Shown one piece after another: positions 1 to 9,538 of a stretch of DNA of 64,000 nucleotides (within the stretch, counting starts at the first letter, position 1; each line of letters starts with the position of its first letter). The DNA comes from Streptomyces coacervatus. GTDB lineage: Bacteria > Actinomycetota > Actinomycetes > Streptomycetales > Streptomycetaceae. The position numbers were made by a program, and so were the translations under genes. The stretch spans positions 248,001 through 312,000 of the forward strand of contig NZ_JARHTP010000009.1 in the NCBI RefSeq assembly GCF_029223485.1. Reading direction: 5' to 3'. The notes beneath the pieces were generated by a model. The model searched no databases and was not told the origin of the DNA. It saw only the letters and a program-made list of their open reading frames with translations.

Positions 1-1090
1 ACGGGTCCGGGGCGCGGAACTCCAGCCGCTTCGCCCGCGGGTTGGCGCCCGTGATCGGGATCCGGATGCACGCCGAGCGGTTGCGCTGGGAGTAGACGAG
101 GTTGACCGGCGCCTCGAAGCCGGGGACCAGGCGGTGGTACGAGTTCACCGTCGGGTTGGTGAACGCCAGCAGCGACGGGGCGTGTTTGAGCAGGCCGCCG
201 ATGTAGTGGCGGGCGTATTCGGACAGGCCTGCGTAGCCCCCCTCGTCGTAGAAGAGCGGGTTGCCGCCCTGCCAGAGGGACTGGTGGCAGTGCATGCCGG
301 AGCCGTTGTCGCCGAAGATCGGTTTGGGCATGAAGGTGGCCGTCTTGCCGTTGCGCCAGGCGACGTTCTTGACGATGTACTTGTACAGCTGCAGGTCGTC
401 GGCGGCGTGCAGGAGGGTGTTGAACCTGTAGTTGATCTCGGCCTGTCCGGCCGTGCCGACCTCGTGATGCTGCTTTTCCACCAGGATGTTGACCTTGATC
501 AGTTCCAGGGTCATCTCGGCGCGCAGATCCGCGAAGTGGTCGACCGGAGGGGCCGGGAAGTAGCCGCCCTTGTAGCGGACCTTGTAGCCGCGGTTGTCCT
601 CCAGCGCGCCGGTGTTCCAGGCGCCCGCCTCCGAATCGATGTGGTAGAAGGCCTCGTTGGTCTTTGTCTCGAAGCGCGCGCTGTCGAAGACGTAGAACTC
701 CGCCTCCGGGCCGAAATACGCCGCGTCCGCGATGCCCGTCGACACCAGATACGTCTCCGCCTTCTTCGCCACGTTGCGCGGGTCGCGGCTGTACTGCTCG
801 CCGGTCACCGGGTCGTGGATGAAGAAGTTCACGATCAGGGTCGTGTCCTTGCGGAAGGGGTCGAGGCGGGCCGTCGACAGGTCGGCGCGCAGGGCCATGT
901 CGGACTCGTGGATGGCCTGGAAACCGCGGATCGAGGAGCCGTCGAAGGCCAGCTCGCCGTCCGGGTCGAAGATCTCCACCGGCACGGTGAAGTGCTGCAT
1001 GATGCCCGGCACATCGCAGAAGCGGACGTCCACGAACTTCACGTCCACGTCCGCGATGAACTTCCTGGCTTCCTCGGCGTTCTGGAACAT
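1..1090 (-). CDS. glnA: Glutamine synthetase type I, N-terminal part (runs off window)
   Basis: Condenses ammonia with glutamate at the cost of ATP to give glutamine. The visible 363 residues match the N-terminal three quarters of a GS-I subunit (usual length about 470). They begin MFQNAEEARKFIADVDVKF and include the conserved DGSSIRGFQAIHESDM segment, the AYFGPEAEFYVFD metal-site segment, HHEVGTAGQAEI, and NGSGMHCHQSLW. The start is ATG at 1088-1090 with AAGGGTGAG just upstream. The adenylylation loop lies outside the window. The nearest upstream gene on the same strand is a hydrolase 86 bp away. Several positions differ from the Streptomyces housekeeping GlnA as I remember it, so this could be a paralogue; the neighbours do not settle it. 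Confidence 0.95.
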   Translation of the reverse strand, partial: MFQNAEEARKFIADVDVKFVDVRFCDVPGIMQHFTVPVEIFDPDGELAFDGSSIRGFQAIHESDMALRADLSTARLDPFRKDTTLIVNFFIHDPVTGEQYSRDPRNVAKKAETYLVSTGIADAAYFGPEAEFYVFDSARFETKTNEAFYHIDSEAGAWNTGALEDNRGYKVRYKGGYFPAPPVDHFADLRAEMTLELIKVNILVEKQHHEVGTAGQAEINYRFNTLLHAADDLQLYKYIVKNVAWRNGKTATFMPKPIFGDNGSGMHCHQSLWQGGNPLFYDEGGYAGLSEYARHYIGGLLKHAPSLLAFTNPTVNSYHRLVPGFEAPVNLVYSQRNRSACIRIPITGANPRAKRLEFRAPDP

Positions 1091-1176
1091 CCGACTCACC
1101 CTTCAAACCGCGGGGCGTCCTGCTGTGCACTGTAGGCACGGGGCGTGGACCCGGGAAGGCCGAGAGGACGGGTCCG

Positions 1177-2055
1177 TCAGGGCACCTCCGTGGCGCGCAC
1201 GAACTCCCGGATGATCCGCGCCAGTTCGGCAGGCCGGTCCAGGGGGAGCAGTGTGTAGCCGTCGTCCACCTCGACCAGCCGACCCTGCGGCAGCAGCGCG
1301 GCCAGACGCCGGCCGTGCTCAGGCGGCATCACCCGGTCCTCGCGCGCCCAGATCACCAGGGCGGGTCGGTCGAAGCGCGGCAGACGCTCGGCGGCCGTTT
1401 CGAGCAGGCGGCGGGTGGCGCGGTTCGCCGTGCGCAGGAGGCGTACGGCGTCCCGGCGGATCCCCGGCTGCCGCAGCACTGGCCGCATCCAGCGCGCGGT
1501 GGCCGCATCTCCCCGCTTGGTCAGCCAACCGAACGCGATCGGCAGCCGGCGTACCGACCGCACCCGCATCTGCTGCATGAACAGCCCGAAAAGGCGGGGC
1601 GAGAGACGACCGGTGAGAGCCAGGGTGCGGCCCGTCAGCCCCGGCGGGAAGTTGTCGAACGCATCGCAGGACACCAGCACCGCCCGCCCCACCCGTTCCT
1701 CCCCGTCGGCCATCAGGAACTGCACCAGCATCCCGCCCGTGTCATTCCCGACCAGGGTGACCTCCCGCAGATCCAGCCGCTGAAGGAATTCCGCGACGAG
1801 CCGCGCCACCCCGGGCAGCGACAGCTCCGCGTCGGCGCGCATCGGATGGCGGTGTGCGCCCAGGGGCAGCGTCGGGGCGATGCACCGGTGGTCGGCCGAC
1901 AGGTCGGCCGACGGGCCCGCCCAGAGCGAGGCGTCCATCATCAGGCCGTGCAGCAGCACCAGTACGGGACCGTCGCCGCCGGTGTCCTCGTACGCGATCG
2001 TCCCCGCGGACAGCTCGATCTCGTACGCGCCTGCAGTTCGGGCAGTGGTGTTCAT
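1177..2055 (-). CDS. Alpha/beta-fold hydrolase with Asp nucleophile motif
   Basis: A 292-residue cytosolic alpha/beta hydrolase. An oxyanion-hole HG dipeptide (LLHGLMMDASLW) is near residue 36 and the nucleophile elbow reads VGNDTGG, placing Asp105 where esterases carry Ser; this is the arrangement of haloalkane dehalogenases and epoxide hydrolases. The acid-loop region contains WAREDRVMP. At the place of the catalytic His the sequence reads VDDGYTLLPLDRP, with Tyr rather than His, so the triad is incomplete by eye. The start at 2055 is chosen because GGGAGGCC lies 5-6 bp upstream; an upstream in-frame GTG would add 12 residues. It is divergent from the LuxR-type regulator across 120 bp. The substrate is unknown. 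Confidence 0.85.
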   Translation of the reverse strand: MNTTARTAGAYEIELSAGTIAYEDTGGDGPVLVLLHGLMMDASLWAGPSADLSADHRCIAPTLPLGAHRHPMRADAELSLPGVARLVAEFLQRLDLREVTLVGNDTGGMLVQFLMADGEERVGRAVLVSCDAFDNFPPGLTGRTLALTGRLSPRLFGLFMQQMRVRSVRRLPIAFGWLTKRGDAATARWMRPVLRQPGIRRDAVRLLRTANRATRRLLETAAERLPRFDRPALVIWAREDRVMPPEHGRRLAALLPQGRLVEVDDGYTLLPLDRPAELARIIREFVRATEVP

Positions 2056-2175
2056 CAAGGCCTCCCGTGCGTGTCTGCCGTGTGTCCGCACTCAAGAGGG
2101 CCGAGCGGCCCGGAGTGTGACATCCGACCGGCAGGACCCGCCTTCCCGTCCCGCCCCGGTGGCAGAATCGGCGGC

Positions 2176-4776
2176 GTGGACCGGGGGATCCTCGAGCGCG
2201 AGCCCGAGCTGGTACAGCTGGCCACGGCCGCACGGGAGGCGGCGGACGGGGCCGGTTCGGTGGTGCTCGTCTTCGGCGAGGCCGGAATCGGCAAGTCGAG
2301 CCTGGTGAGGGCCATGCCCGACCGGCTTCCGCTGCAGGCCCGGGTCCTCGTCGGACAGTGCGACGACCTCGCCACCCGGCGGCCCCTGGGCCCGTTCCGC
2401 GACCTCGTCGGCAGTGTCGGCGCCGAACTCGCCCGCGCCGTCACCGAGGGCGGCGACCGCCACCGCGTCTACGAGGCCCTGCACGGCGAGCTGGCAGTGA
2501 CTCCGCACCCTGCGGTACTCGTCGTCGAGGACGTGCACTGGGCCGACGAGGCCTCCCTGGACGCCCTGCGCTTCCTCGTGCGGCGCATGGAGCGGCTGCC
2601 CGCCCTGCTCGTCCTCACCTACCGTGACGACGAGTTGAGCCGCGGACACCCCCTGCGCCACCTCCTCGGCCAGGTCTCCCGCGCACCCCGCGTGCACCGA
2701 CTGCCCCTGGCCCGGCTGTCACTCGACGCGGTGCGCACCCTCAGCGCGCCCGGCGGGCTCGATGCGGCGCAGGTGTACGAGGTGACCTCGGGCAACCCCT
2801 TCTTCGTCAGCGAGGTCGTGGCCGCGGGCGGCACCGGGGGAGTGCCCCCGACGGTCGTGGACGCCGTGCTCGCCCGGCTGCGCGGACTCGAACCGGCCAT
2901 CGTCGACGCCCTGGAGCAGCTCGCCGTCGTCCCCTCCGCGGTCGAACGCCCCCTGGTCGACGCCCTGCTCAACGGAGGGGTGGCCGTCCTCGCGGCGGCC
3001 GAGCAACGCGGGCTGCTGGCCGTGGCCCCGGAGCGGGTGGCGTTCCGGCACGAGCTGATCCGACGGGCGGTCGCCGACTCGGTGCCCGCCGCCCGGCGCA
3101 TCGACCTCAACCGCCAGGTCCTCGCCGCGCTCGTCGCCCGCCCCGGCTCCGACGCCGCCCGCATCGTCCACCACGCCGCCCAGGCCGGCGACCAGGACGC
3201 CATCGCCCGCTACGGGCCCGACGCGGCCCGGGACGCCGCCTCGGCCGGCGCCCACCGCGAGGCCGCAGCCCAATTGCGGCTCGTCCTGCAGCAACGGCAC
3301 CGCTACACCCCGCCCGACCTCGCCGACCTGCTCGAACGCTACGCCGTGGAGAGCTACACCATCGCCGACTCGGCCGCCGCCGTCACCGCCCAGCGCGAGG
3401 CGGTCGCCCTGCGCCGCTCACTCGGCGACACCCTCGCCCTCGGCGCCGACCTGCGCTGGCTGTCCCGTATCCACTGGTGGGCGGGGGACGCCGACGAGGC
3501 GCAGGACGCCGCCCGCGAGGCCGTCGCCGTCCTGGAACACGCGGGCGACGACCGGCTGCTGGCCCTTGCAGTCAGCAACATCGCCCAGCTGCGGATGCTC
3601 TCCGACCGCTACCCCGAGGCCGTGGAACACGCCGAACGCGCCATCGTGCTGGCTCAGAAGACGGAGGACGCGGCGATCCTCTCGCACGCCCTCAACAACC
3701 AGGGCACGGCCCGCTGGCGGGGCGGAGACCCCGGCGGGCGGCACCAGCTGGAGGAGAGCCTCGAAGTCGCCCTCGACGCCGGCGAGGTCGAGCACGCCTG
3801 CCGCGCCTACGCCAATCTCATCTGGACCCTCCTCGACAATCTGCAGTACACCGAGGCCGACCGCTTCCTGCCCCCGGCCATGGACCTGGCCGACCGCGCC
3901 GAACACCTCGGCTTCCTCACCTACCTGCACGTCGAGCTGGCCCTGCGCCGGCTCGCCGCCGCCGACTGGGAGGACGCCGAGCGGCACGCCGAGTTCGGCA
4001 TCCACGACTTCCTGCCCGCCCGCTGCCCGGCCCTGACCGTCCTGGCCCGGATACGCACCCGCTGCGGCCGGCCCGGCGCCGGTGAACTCCTCGCCGAGGC
4101 CCGGGAGATCGCCGTACGGACCCGGGAACTCCAGCGCACCGGGCCGGTGGCGGCCGCGCTGGCGGAGGCCGCCTGGCTGCGCGGCGACCACGCCGCCGTC
4201 GTCGAGGCCGTCGCCCCCATCCACGCCCAGGCCCGCCACCTGGCCGGCGTCCCCTACCGGGCCGAACTCGGCTACTGGCTCACCAAGGCCGGGCACCCGG
4301 TCCCCGCGGACGACTCGGCGCACCCGTACGCGCTGCAGGCCCGCGGGCAGTGGCGGCGGGCCGCGGCCCTGTGGCACACGGCGGGCTGCCCCTACGAATA
4401 CGCCGCCGCGCTCGCGGAGAGCCCGGAACCCGCCGACAAGCTCACCGCCCTCGCCCGGCTCGACGCGCTGGGCGCCGAGCCGCTGGCCCGGCTGGTCCGC
4501 GCCGAGCTGCGCCGGCTCGGCGTGCGCCACATCCCGCGCGGCCCGCTCGCCGCCACCCGCGGCAACCCGGCCGGCCTCACCGAACGCCAGCTGCAGGTCA
4601 TGCGGCTGCTGGCCGAGGGCCTGACCAACTCCGAGATCGCCGCCCGGCTCGTCCTGTCCGTCCGCACCGTCGACAACCACGTCCGCGCGGTCCTCGACAA
4701 GCTGGACGCACCCACCCGGCGCCACGCCGCCGTCCGCGCCGCGGAGCTCGGACTGCTCGCCGAGCGCGAAACGTAG
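2176..4776 (+). CDS. LAL-family LuxR transcriptional regulator with AAA ATPase domain
   Basis: An 866-residue regulator of the large ATP-binding LuxR (LAL, MalT-like) type. It has a Walker A motif GEAGIGKSS at about residues 34-42, a Walker B-like VLVVEDVHWADEAS, a long alanine-rich central region resembling TPR helices (roughly residues 350-750), and a C-terminal LuxR helix-turn-helix beginning LTERQLQVMRLLAEGLTNSE at about residue 801. The start is taken as GTG at 2176, where homology with LAL proteins begins; the frame is open further upstream but that stretch overlaps the divergent hydrolase. LAL proteins are ATP-dependent activators of sugar use or specialised metabolism. The following FAD oxidoreductase on the same strand is a plausible target. 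Confidence 0.9.
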   Translation: MDRGILEREPELVQLATAAREAADGAGSVVLVFGEAGIGKSSLVRAMPDRLPLQARVLVGQCDDLATRRPLGPFRDLVGSVGAELARAVTEGGDRHRVYEALHGELAVTPHPAVLVVEDVHWADEASLDALRFLVRRMERLPALLVLTYRDDELSRGHPLRHLLGQVSRAPRVHRLPLARLSLDAVRTLSAPGGLDAAQVYEVTSGNPFFVSEVVAAGGTGGVPPTVVDAVLARLRGLEPAIVDALEQLAVVPSAVERPLVDALLNGGVAVLAAAEQRGLLAVAPERVAFRHELIRRAVADSVPAARRIDLNRQVLAALVARPGSDAARIVHHAAQAGDQDAIARYGPDAARDAASAGAHREAAAQLRLVLQQRHRYTPPDLADLLERYAVESYTIADSAAAVTAQREAVALRRSLGDTLALGADLRWLSRIHWWAGDADEAQDAAREAVAVLEHAGDDRLLALAVSNIAQLRMLSDRYPEAVEHAERAIVLAQKTEDAAILSHALNNQGTARWRGGDPGGRHQLEESLEVALDAGEVEHACRAYANLIWTLLDNLQYTEADRFLPPAMDLADRAEHLGFLTYLHVELALRRLAAADWEDAERHAEFGIHDFLPARCPALTVLARIRTRCGRPGAGELLAEAREIAVRTRELQRTGPVAAALAEAAWLRGDHAAVVEAVAPIHAQARHLAGVPYRAELGYWLTKAGHPVPADDSAHPYALQARGQWRRAAALWHTAGCPYEYAAALAESPEPADKLTALARLDALGAEPLARLVRAELRRLGVRHIPRGPLAATRGNPAGLTERQLQVMRLLAEGLTNSEIAARLVLSVRTVDNHVRAVLDKLDAPTRRHAAVRAAELGLLAERET

Positions 4777-4882
4777 GTACCCCGCCGGCCCGAGCTAGGT
4801 GGCACCCACGGATGCCCGGGCTCGCGCAACCCGAGTAGAACGTGCAGATCGACCCGACTCCGAAAAAACGGGGGATATCCGT

Positions 4883-6271
4883 ATGTCCAGCACACCCGCC
4901 CAGGCGGCACGCAGGGAACTGGCCGACTTCACCGGGGAGTTGATCGGACCCGAGGACTCCGGCTACGAACAGGCCCGCGCCGTCTACAACGCGATGATCG
5001 ACCGGCGCCCGGCACTCGTCGCACGCTGCACCGACGCGGACGCCGTCGCCCGCGTCATCGGCTTCGCCCGCGCGCACGACCTGCCCCTCGCCGTCCGCGG
5101 CGGCGGCCACCACGGAGCCGGCCTCGGCACCACCGACGGCGGCGTGGTCGCCGACCTGTCACCCCTGAAGGACATCCACGTCGACCCCGTGGCCCGCACC
5201 GTCCGGGTCGGCGGCGGCTGCGTCTGGGGCGAGGTGGACCGCGCCACCAACCCGCACGGCCTCGCCACCCCCAGCGGCATCGTCTCCACCACCGGCGTGG
5301 GCGGCCTCGCCCTCGGCGGCGGGCTCGGCCATCTGACCCGCAAGTGCGGGCTGACCATCGACAACCTGCTCTCCGCGGACATCGTCCTGGCCGACGGACA
5401 GCAGGTGCGGGCGAGCGCCGACGAGAACACCGACCTGTTCTGGGCGATCCGCGGAGGCGGCGGCAACTTCGGCGTCGTCACCTCCTTCCAGTTCCGGCTG
5501 CACCAGGTCGGCACCGTCATCGGCGGCCCGACCTTCTGGCCCATCGAGACCAGCCCCGAAGTCCTCCGCGCCTACCGGGACTTCCTGCCGAACGCACCGC
5601 GCGACCTCAACGCCTTCTTCCTCCACGGCACCGTCCCGCCCGCCCCGCCGTTCCCCGAGGACATCCGGCTGCGCAAGACCGCCGGCGTCGTCTGGTGCTA
5701 CGCGGGCGACGACCCCGAGGCCGCCGCACGCGAGATGGCCCCGCTGCTCGACGCCCTGCCGACGCCGATGCTGCACGCCGTCGGACCGATGCCCCATCCC
5801 GACCTGCAGTCCATGTTCGACGGTCTCTACCCGCCCGGCCATCAGTGGTACTGGCGCGCCGACTTCGTCAACGAGATCCCCGACGAGGCCGTCGAACTCC
5901 ACGCCAAGTTCGGCGCCGAGGTGCCGACGGTCCAGTCGACCATGCACCTGTACCCGATCGACGGCGCGGCCCACGACGTCGGCCCCGACGACACCCCCTG
6001 GGCCTACCGCGGCGCCCGGTGGTCCACCGTCTACGCCGGCGTCGACCCCGACCCCGCGGGCGCGGACCTCGTCAAGCGGTGGACCGTCGACTACTTCGAG
6101 GCCCTGCACCCGTACTCGGCGGGCGGCGCCTACGTGAACATGATGATGGACGAGGGCCAGGACCGGGTCCGCGCCAGCTACCGCGGCAACTACGACCGCC
6201 TGGCCAAGGTCAAGGCCGACCGAGACCCGGACAACGTGTTCCGCCTCAACCAGAACATCCGGCCGAGCTGA
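4883..6271 (+). CDS. FAD-binding oxidoreductase, berberine-bridge (PCMH/BBE) type
   Basis: A 463-residue flavoprotein of the vanillyl-alcohol oxidase/berberine bridge family. The PCMH FAD domain has the RGGGHH motif near residue 72, where the first His (76) is the usual covalent FAD attachment point, and the VGGLALGGGLGHLTRKCG and IRGGGGNFGVVTSF segments. The second (cysteinyl) FAD link of bicovalent members is not evident, since the matching loop reads GIVSTTGVGG without Cys. The C-terminal BBE segment ends with YDRLAKVKADRDPDNVFRLN. No signal peptide is seen, so it is probably cytosolic. The start at 4883 follows a GGGGGA Shine-Dalgarno sequence. Such enzymes oxidise sugars, alkaloids or polyketides; the substrate here is unknown. 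Confidence 0.9.
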   Translation: MSSTPAQAARRELADFTGELIGPEDSGYEQARAVYNAMIDRRPALVARCTDADAVARVIGFARAHDLPLAVRGGGHHGAGLGTTDGGVVADLSPLKDIHVDPVARTVRVGGGCVWGEVDRATNPHGLATPSGIVSTTGVGGLALGGGLGHLTRKCGLTIDNLLSADIVLADGQQVRASADENTDLFWAIRGGGGNFGVVTSFQFRLHQVGTVIGGPTFWPIETSPEVLRAYRDFLPNAPRDLNAFFLHGTVPPAPPFPEDIRLRKTAGVVWCYAGDDPEAAAREMAPLLDALPTPMLHAVGPMPHPDLQSMFDGLYPPGHQWYWRADFVNEIPDEAVELHAKFGAEVPTVQSTMHLYPIDGAAHDVGPDDTPWAYRGARWSTVYAGVDPDPAGADLVKRWTVDYFEALHPYSAGGAYVNMMMDEGQDRVRASYRGNYDRLAKVKADRDPDNVFRLNQNIRPS

Positions 6272-6286
6272 CCCCTCCCGGTTCGC

Positions 6287-6376
6287 TCACCAGGCGTCGA
6301 TGAACGGGCGGTGCCCCGGGCGGGGGACGGGGCACCGCCAGGCCTCGGATCACCAGGTGTCGACGAACGGACGGTG
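6287..6376 (-). repeat. Duplicated carboxylase 3' tail (two 27-bp near-copies)
   Basis: The last codons of the downstream carboxylase gene, including its TGA stop (6350-6376), are repeated at 6287-6313 with 24 of 27 bases identical. Read on the minus strand, the extra copy would encode HRPFIDAW followed by TGA, against HRPFVDTW-stop in the real gene. A terminator-like hairpin sits between the copies. It is probably the remnant of a duplicated or recombined carboxylase gene end. Confidence 0.75.
6307..6339. terminator. Hairpin between convergent genes
   Basis: An 11-bp perfect GC stem (6307-6317 with 6329-6339; arm core GCGGTGCCCC) around an 11-nt loop. It lies between the convergent FAD oxidoreductase and acyl-CoA carboxylase genes, so a bidirectional terminator is likely. 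There is no T-run, as is usual in Streptomyces. Confidence 0.6.
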
Positions 6377-9300
6377 TCCTGCCTCCGGTACGGGGCACCG
6401 CTCCAGCGCCGCCAGGATCCAGGTGCGCGACCCGGCCGGGTCGATCACCGCGTCGATCTCCAGCGCGGCCGCCGCGTTGACCGCCTTCCCGCGTTCGTAC
6501 AACTCGGCGACCCGCTCCTCGAAGACGCGCGCACGCTCGGCCGGGTCCGCGATCGCCGCCAGCTCCCTGCGGTAGCCGAGCCGGACGGCGCCCTCCAGCC
6601 CCATCCCCCCGAACTCCCCGCTCGGCCAGGCCGCCGTGGCCAGCGGGGCCCGCGTCGAGCCGCCCATCATGGCCATCGCCCCCAGCCCGTACGCCTTGCG
6701 CAGCACCAGACTCACCAGCGGCACCCGCAGATTGGCGCCCGTCACGAACAGCCGCGCGAAGTGCCGTACGGTGGCGGTCCGTTCGGCGTCCGGGCCGACC
6801 ATGAACCCCGGGGTGTCGCACAGCGAGACCACCGGCAGCCCGAACGCGTCGCACAACTGCAGAAACCGCGCCGCCTTGTCGGCCGCGTCCCGGTCGATCG
6901 CCCCGCCCAGATGCGCCGGGTTGCTGGCCAGCAGCCCCAGGGGACGCCCCTCGATCCGGACGAGACAGGTCAGCACCCCCACGCCGAACTCCCGTCGCAG
7001 CTCCAGCACCGAGTCCGTGTCGGCGAGCCCGGTGACCGCCGCCCGCACGTCATAGGCCCGCCGCCGGTTCTCCGGCACCACCTGCCTGAGCAGCCGCTGA
7101 TCCGGCGCCTCCCAACTCCCTTGCTCGCCTTGGGCGTACGACGGCTGCTCCTGGAAGTACGACAGATACCGCCGCGCCACGCGCACGGCCTCCGCCTCGT
7201 CGGCGACCGCGACGTCCACGACCCCATTGGGCACCTGCACGGACAACGGCCCCACCTCCTCCGGCCGGTACACGCCGAGCCCGCCGCCCTCGATCATCGC
7301 GGGCCCGCCCATCCCGATCGTCGCGTCGGGCGTGGCGATCACGACGTCGCAGCAGCCCAGCAGCGCCGCATTGCCCGCAAAACACCGCCCCGAGACGATG
7401 CCCACCAGCGGGACCAGCCCGCTGAGCCGCCCCATCCGCTGAAAGGTGGTCACGTCAAGACCGGCCACGGACGTGGTGTCGGTGTCCCCGGGCCGCCCGC
7501 CGCCGCCCTCCGCGAACAGCACCACGGGCAGCCGCCGTTCCTCGGCGATCTCCAGCATCCGGTCGGTCTTGCGGTGGTTCTGCAGCCCCTGGGTGCCGGC
7601 CAGGACCGTGTAGTCGTACGACATCACGACGCACGGCCGGCCGTTGATGCGCCCGGTGCCGGTGACCAGGCCGTCCGCAGGCGTCGACCGGATCAGGTCG
7701 TCCAGGGTGCGGCGGCTGCGCTGGGCGGCGATCGCGAGCGCGCCGAACTCGGTGAAGGTGCCCGCGTCGCACAGGTCCTCGATGTTCTCGCGGGCCGTGC
7801 GCCTGCCGAGGGTGTGCCGCCGCGCGACCGCCTCCGGCCGGTTCTCGTCAAGACCGAAGGAGTGCCGGGACACCACCTCGGCGAGGTCCGCGCGCACGGC
7901 ATCCGGATCGACCGGCTCCGCCGCGGGCCCGTCGCCCTGCGCCCCGGTGACATCGTCCAGGGTGGCCAACGGGGAGCCCTCGCCCACCGTTTCGCCCACG
8001 CGCGCGTGCAGCAGCCGTACCACTCCGGAGCCCGGAGCCCGCACCACGTGCTCCATCTTCATCGCCTCCAGCACCAGCAACTGCTGCCCGGCACACACCG
8101 GTTCACCGGGAGAGACATCGACGGAGACGACGGTGCCGCCGAGCGGCGCCACGACCGTGCCGTCCAGGGACTCTTCCCCAGGAGCCGAGGGAACGGCGTG
8201 GGCCTGCGCAAGCTCCGCCACCACCCCGGTATGGGCCCAGAAGCGCGGCCGGGCCAGCACTTCCCGCAGCAGCGGAATGCCCGTCCGCACCCCCTCCACG
8301 GCGAACTCGCCCAACGCCCGCCGCGCCCGCGCGCAAGCCGCCTCCGCATCGCCCGCCGGGACATGCGCGATCACCTTGGCCAGCAAGGGGTCGTAGCGGA
8401 CCCCGACCTCGGCCCCCGCACGCATCGCCGTGTCGACCCGCACACCAGGCCCCGACGGCAGGTCGAAGCGCGTGATCCGCCCCGCCCCCTCCGCAGTGAC
8501 CCGCGCCTGCACGGCGAACCCGCGCGGTGCGGCCGGCGGCCCCGACAGCCCGAGCTCGTCCAGCGTGGCCCCGGCCGCCAGACGCAGTTGCACGGCGACC
8601 AGGTCGACCCCCGTCACCTCCTCGGTGACCGTGTGCTCGACCTGCAGCCGGGGATTGGCCTCGATGAACCAGAACTCCTCGCCCCGGAGCATGAATTCGA
8701 AGGTGACCAGGCTCGAACAGCGGGCGGCCAGGGCCAGCCGCAGAGCGGCGCCGAGGATCCGCTCCCTGGTGTCCTCGGGGAGCTCGGGGGCGGGCGCGAT
8801 CTCGATCACCTTCTGATGGCGGCGCTGCGCGCTGCAGTCCCGCTCCCACAGATGCGTGACGGCCCCGGTCGCATCGCCGACCACCTGCACCTCGATGTGC
8901 CGGGCTCCCTCCAGCAGCCGTTCCGCATACAACTCGCCCCGCCCGAAGCCCTGTTGTGCCTCCGAGGCGCACCGCTCCCAGGCCTCGTCCAGCTCCTCGG
9001 CCCGCCGCACCACCCGCATCCCACGACCGCCGCCCCCGCCCACCGCCTTGATCATCACGGGCCCCGAAGCCAGCAACTCCCGCGCCCCGTCCGGCCCGTC
9101 GGCCCCGGCGAGCACGGGAACCCCCGCCCCGACGGCGAACTCACGGGCGCGCGCCTTGTCCCCGAAGACGGCCAGCACCTCGGGCGCGGGCCCGACGAAA
9201 GTGATCCCGGCCTCGGCGCAGCGGCGCGCGAAATCCGCGTCCTCGCTCAGAAAGCCGTACCCGGGGTGGAGGAAGTCGCATCCGGTGCTGCGCGCGGCGG

Positions 9301-9481
9301 CGAGCAGGGCATCGCCATCGAGATAGCTGCTCAACGGCATGGCCTCGTCGGCCAGTTGAAGATGCCCGTCATCGCCCTCGACATAGACGGCGACCCCTCG
9401 CAGCCCGACCTCCGACGCGGCCCGCAGGACGCGTACGGCGATCTCCCCGCGGTTGGCGACGAGCACGGCGGCAGTACCCAT
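6350..9481 (-). CDS. Single-chain acyl-CoA carboxylase (biotin carboxylase-BCCP-carboxyltransferase)
   Basis: A 1043-residue fusion carrying every activity of a biotin-dependent acyl-CoA carboxylase. Biotin carboxylase fills about residues 1-440, with ANRGEIAVRVLRA at the N-terminus, an ATP-grasp glycine loop VGGGGGRGMR and EANPRLQVEHTVTEE. The biotinyl domain has the site EAMKM, with Lys475. The carboxyltransferase occupies about 525-1043, with SGRCFAGNAALLG and LCDTPGFMVGPDAE. In most Streptomyces the alpha and beta chains are separate (AccA/PccB). One-chain architecture is known for mycobacterial long-chain acyl-CoA carboxylase, so acyl-CoA is the likely substrate. It is divergent from a TetR regulator across a palindromic operator. 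RBS-like GGAGGGC precedes the ATG. Confidence 0.92.
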   Translation of the reverse strand: MGTAAVLVANRGEIAVRVLRAASEVGLRGVAVYVEGDDGHLQLADEAMPLSSYLDGDALLAAARSTGCDFLHPGYGFLSEDADFARRCAEAGITFVGPAPEVLAVFGDKARAREFAVGAGVPVLAGADGPDGARELLASGPVMIKAVGGGGGRGMRVVRRAEELDEAWERCASEAQQGFGRGELYAERLLEGARHIEVQVVGDATGAVTHLWERDCSAQRRHQKVIEIAPAPELPEDTRERILGAALRLALAARCSSLVTFEFMLRGEEFWFIEANPRLQVEHTVTEEVTGVDLVAVQLRLAAGATLDELGLSGPPAAPRGFAVQARVTAEGAGRITRFDLPSGPGVRVDTAMRAGAEVGVRYDPLLAKVIAHVPAGDAEAACARARRALGEFAVEGVRTGIPLLREVLARPRFWAHTGVVAELAQAHAVPSAPGEESLDGTVVAPLGGTVVSVDVSPGEPVCAGQQLLVLEAMKMEHVVRAPGSGVVRLLHARVGETVGEGSPLATLDDVTGAQGDGPAAEPVDPDAVRADLAEVVSRHSFGLDENRPEAVARRHTLGRRTARENIEDLCDAGTFTEFGALAIAAQRSRRTLDDLIRSTPADGLVTGTGRINGRPCVVMSYDYTVLAGTQGLQNHRKTDRMLEIAEERRLPVVLFAEGGGGRPGDTDTTSVAGLDVTTFQRMGRLSGLVPLVGIVSGRCFAGNAALLGCCDVVIATPDATIGMGGPAMIEGGGLGVYRPEEVGPLSVQVPNGVVDVAVADEAEAVRVARRYLSYFQEQPSYAQGEQGSWEAPDQRLLRQVVPENRRRAYDVRAAVTGLADTDSVLELRREFGVGVLTCLVRIEGRPLGLLASNPAHLGGAIDRDAADKAARFLQLCDAFGLPVVSLCDTPGFMVGPDAERTATVRHFARLFVTGANLRVPLVSLVLRKAYGLGAMAMMGGSTRAPLATAAWPSGEFGGMGLEGAVRLGYRRELAAIADPAERARVFEERVAELYERGKAVNAAAALEIDAVIDPAGSRTWILAALERCPVPEAGHRPFVDTW

Positions 9482-9538
9482 GGGAGCCCTCCAGGACAGG
9501 GACCTCGGCGGACCTCATCGACCGGCCCCGCCATGCTC

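Noticed and set aside
2092..4725. Long minus-strand open frames under the LuxR-type gene
   Set aside because: Antisense shadows with low-complexity Gly/Arg/Val composition and no start or homology support.
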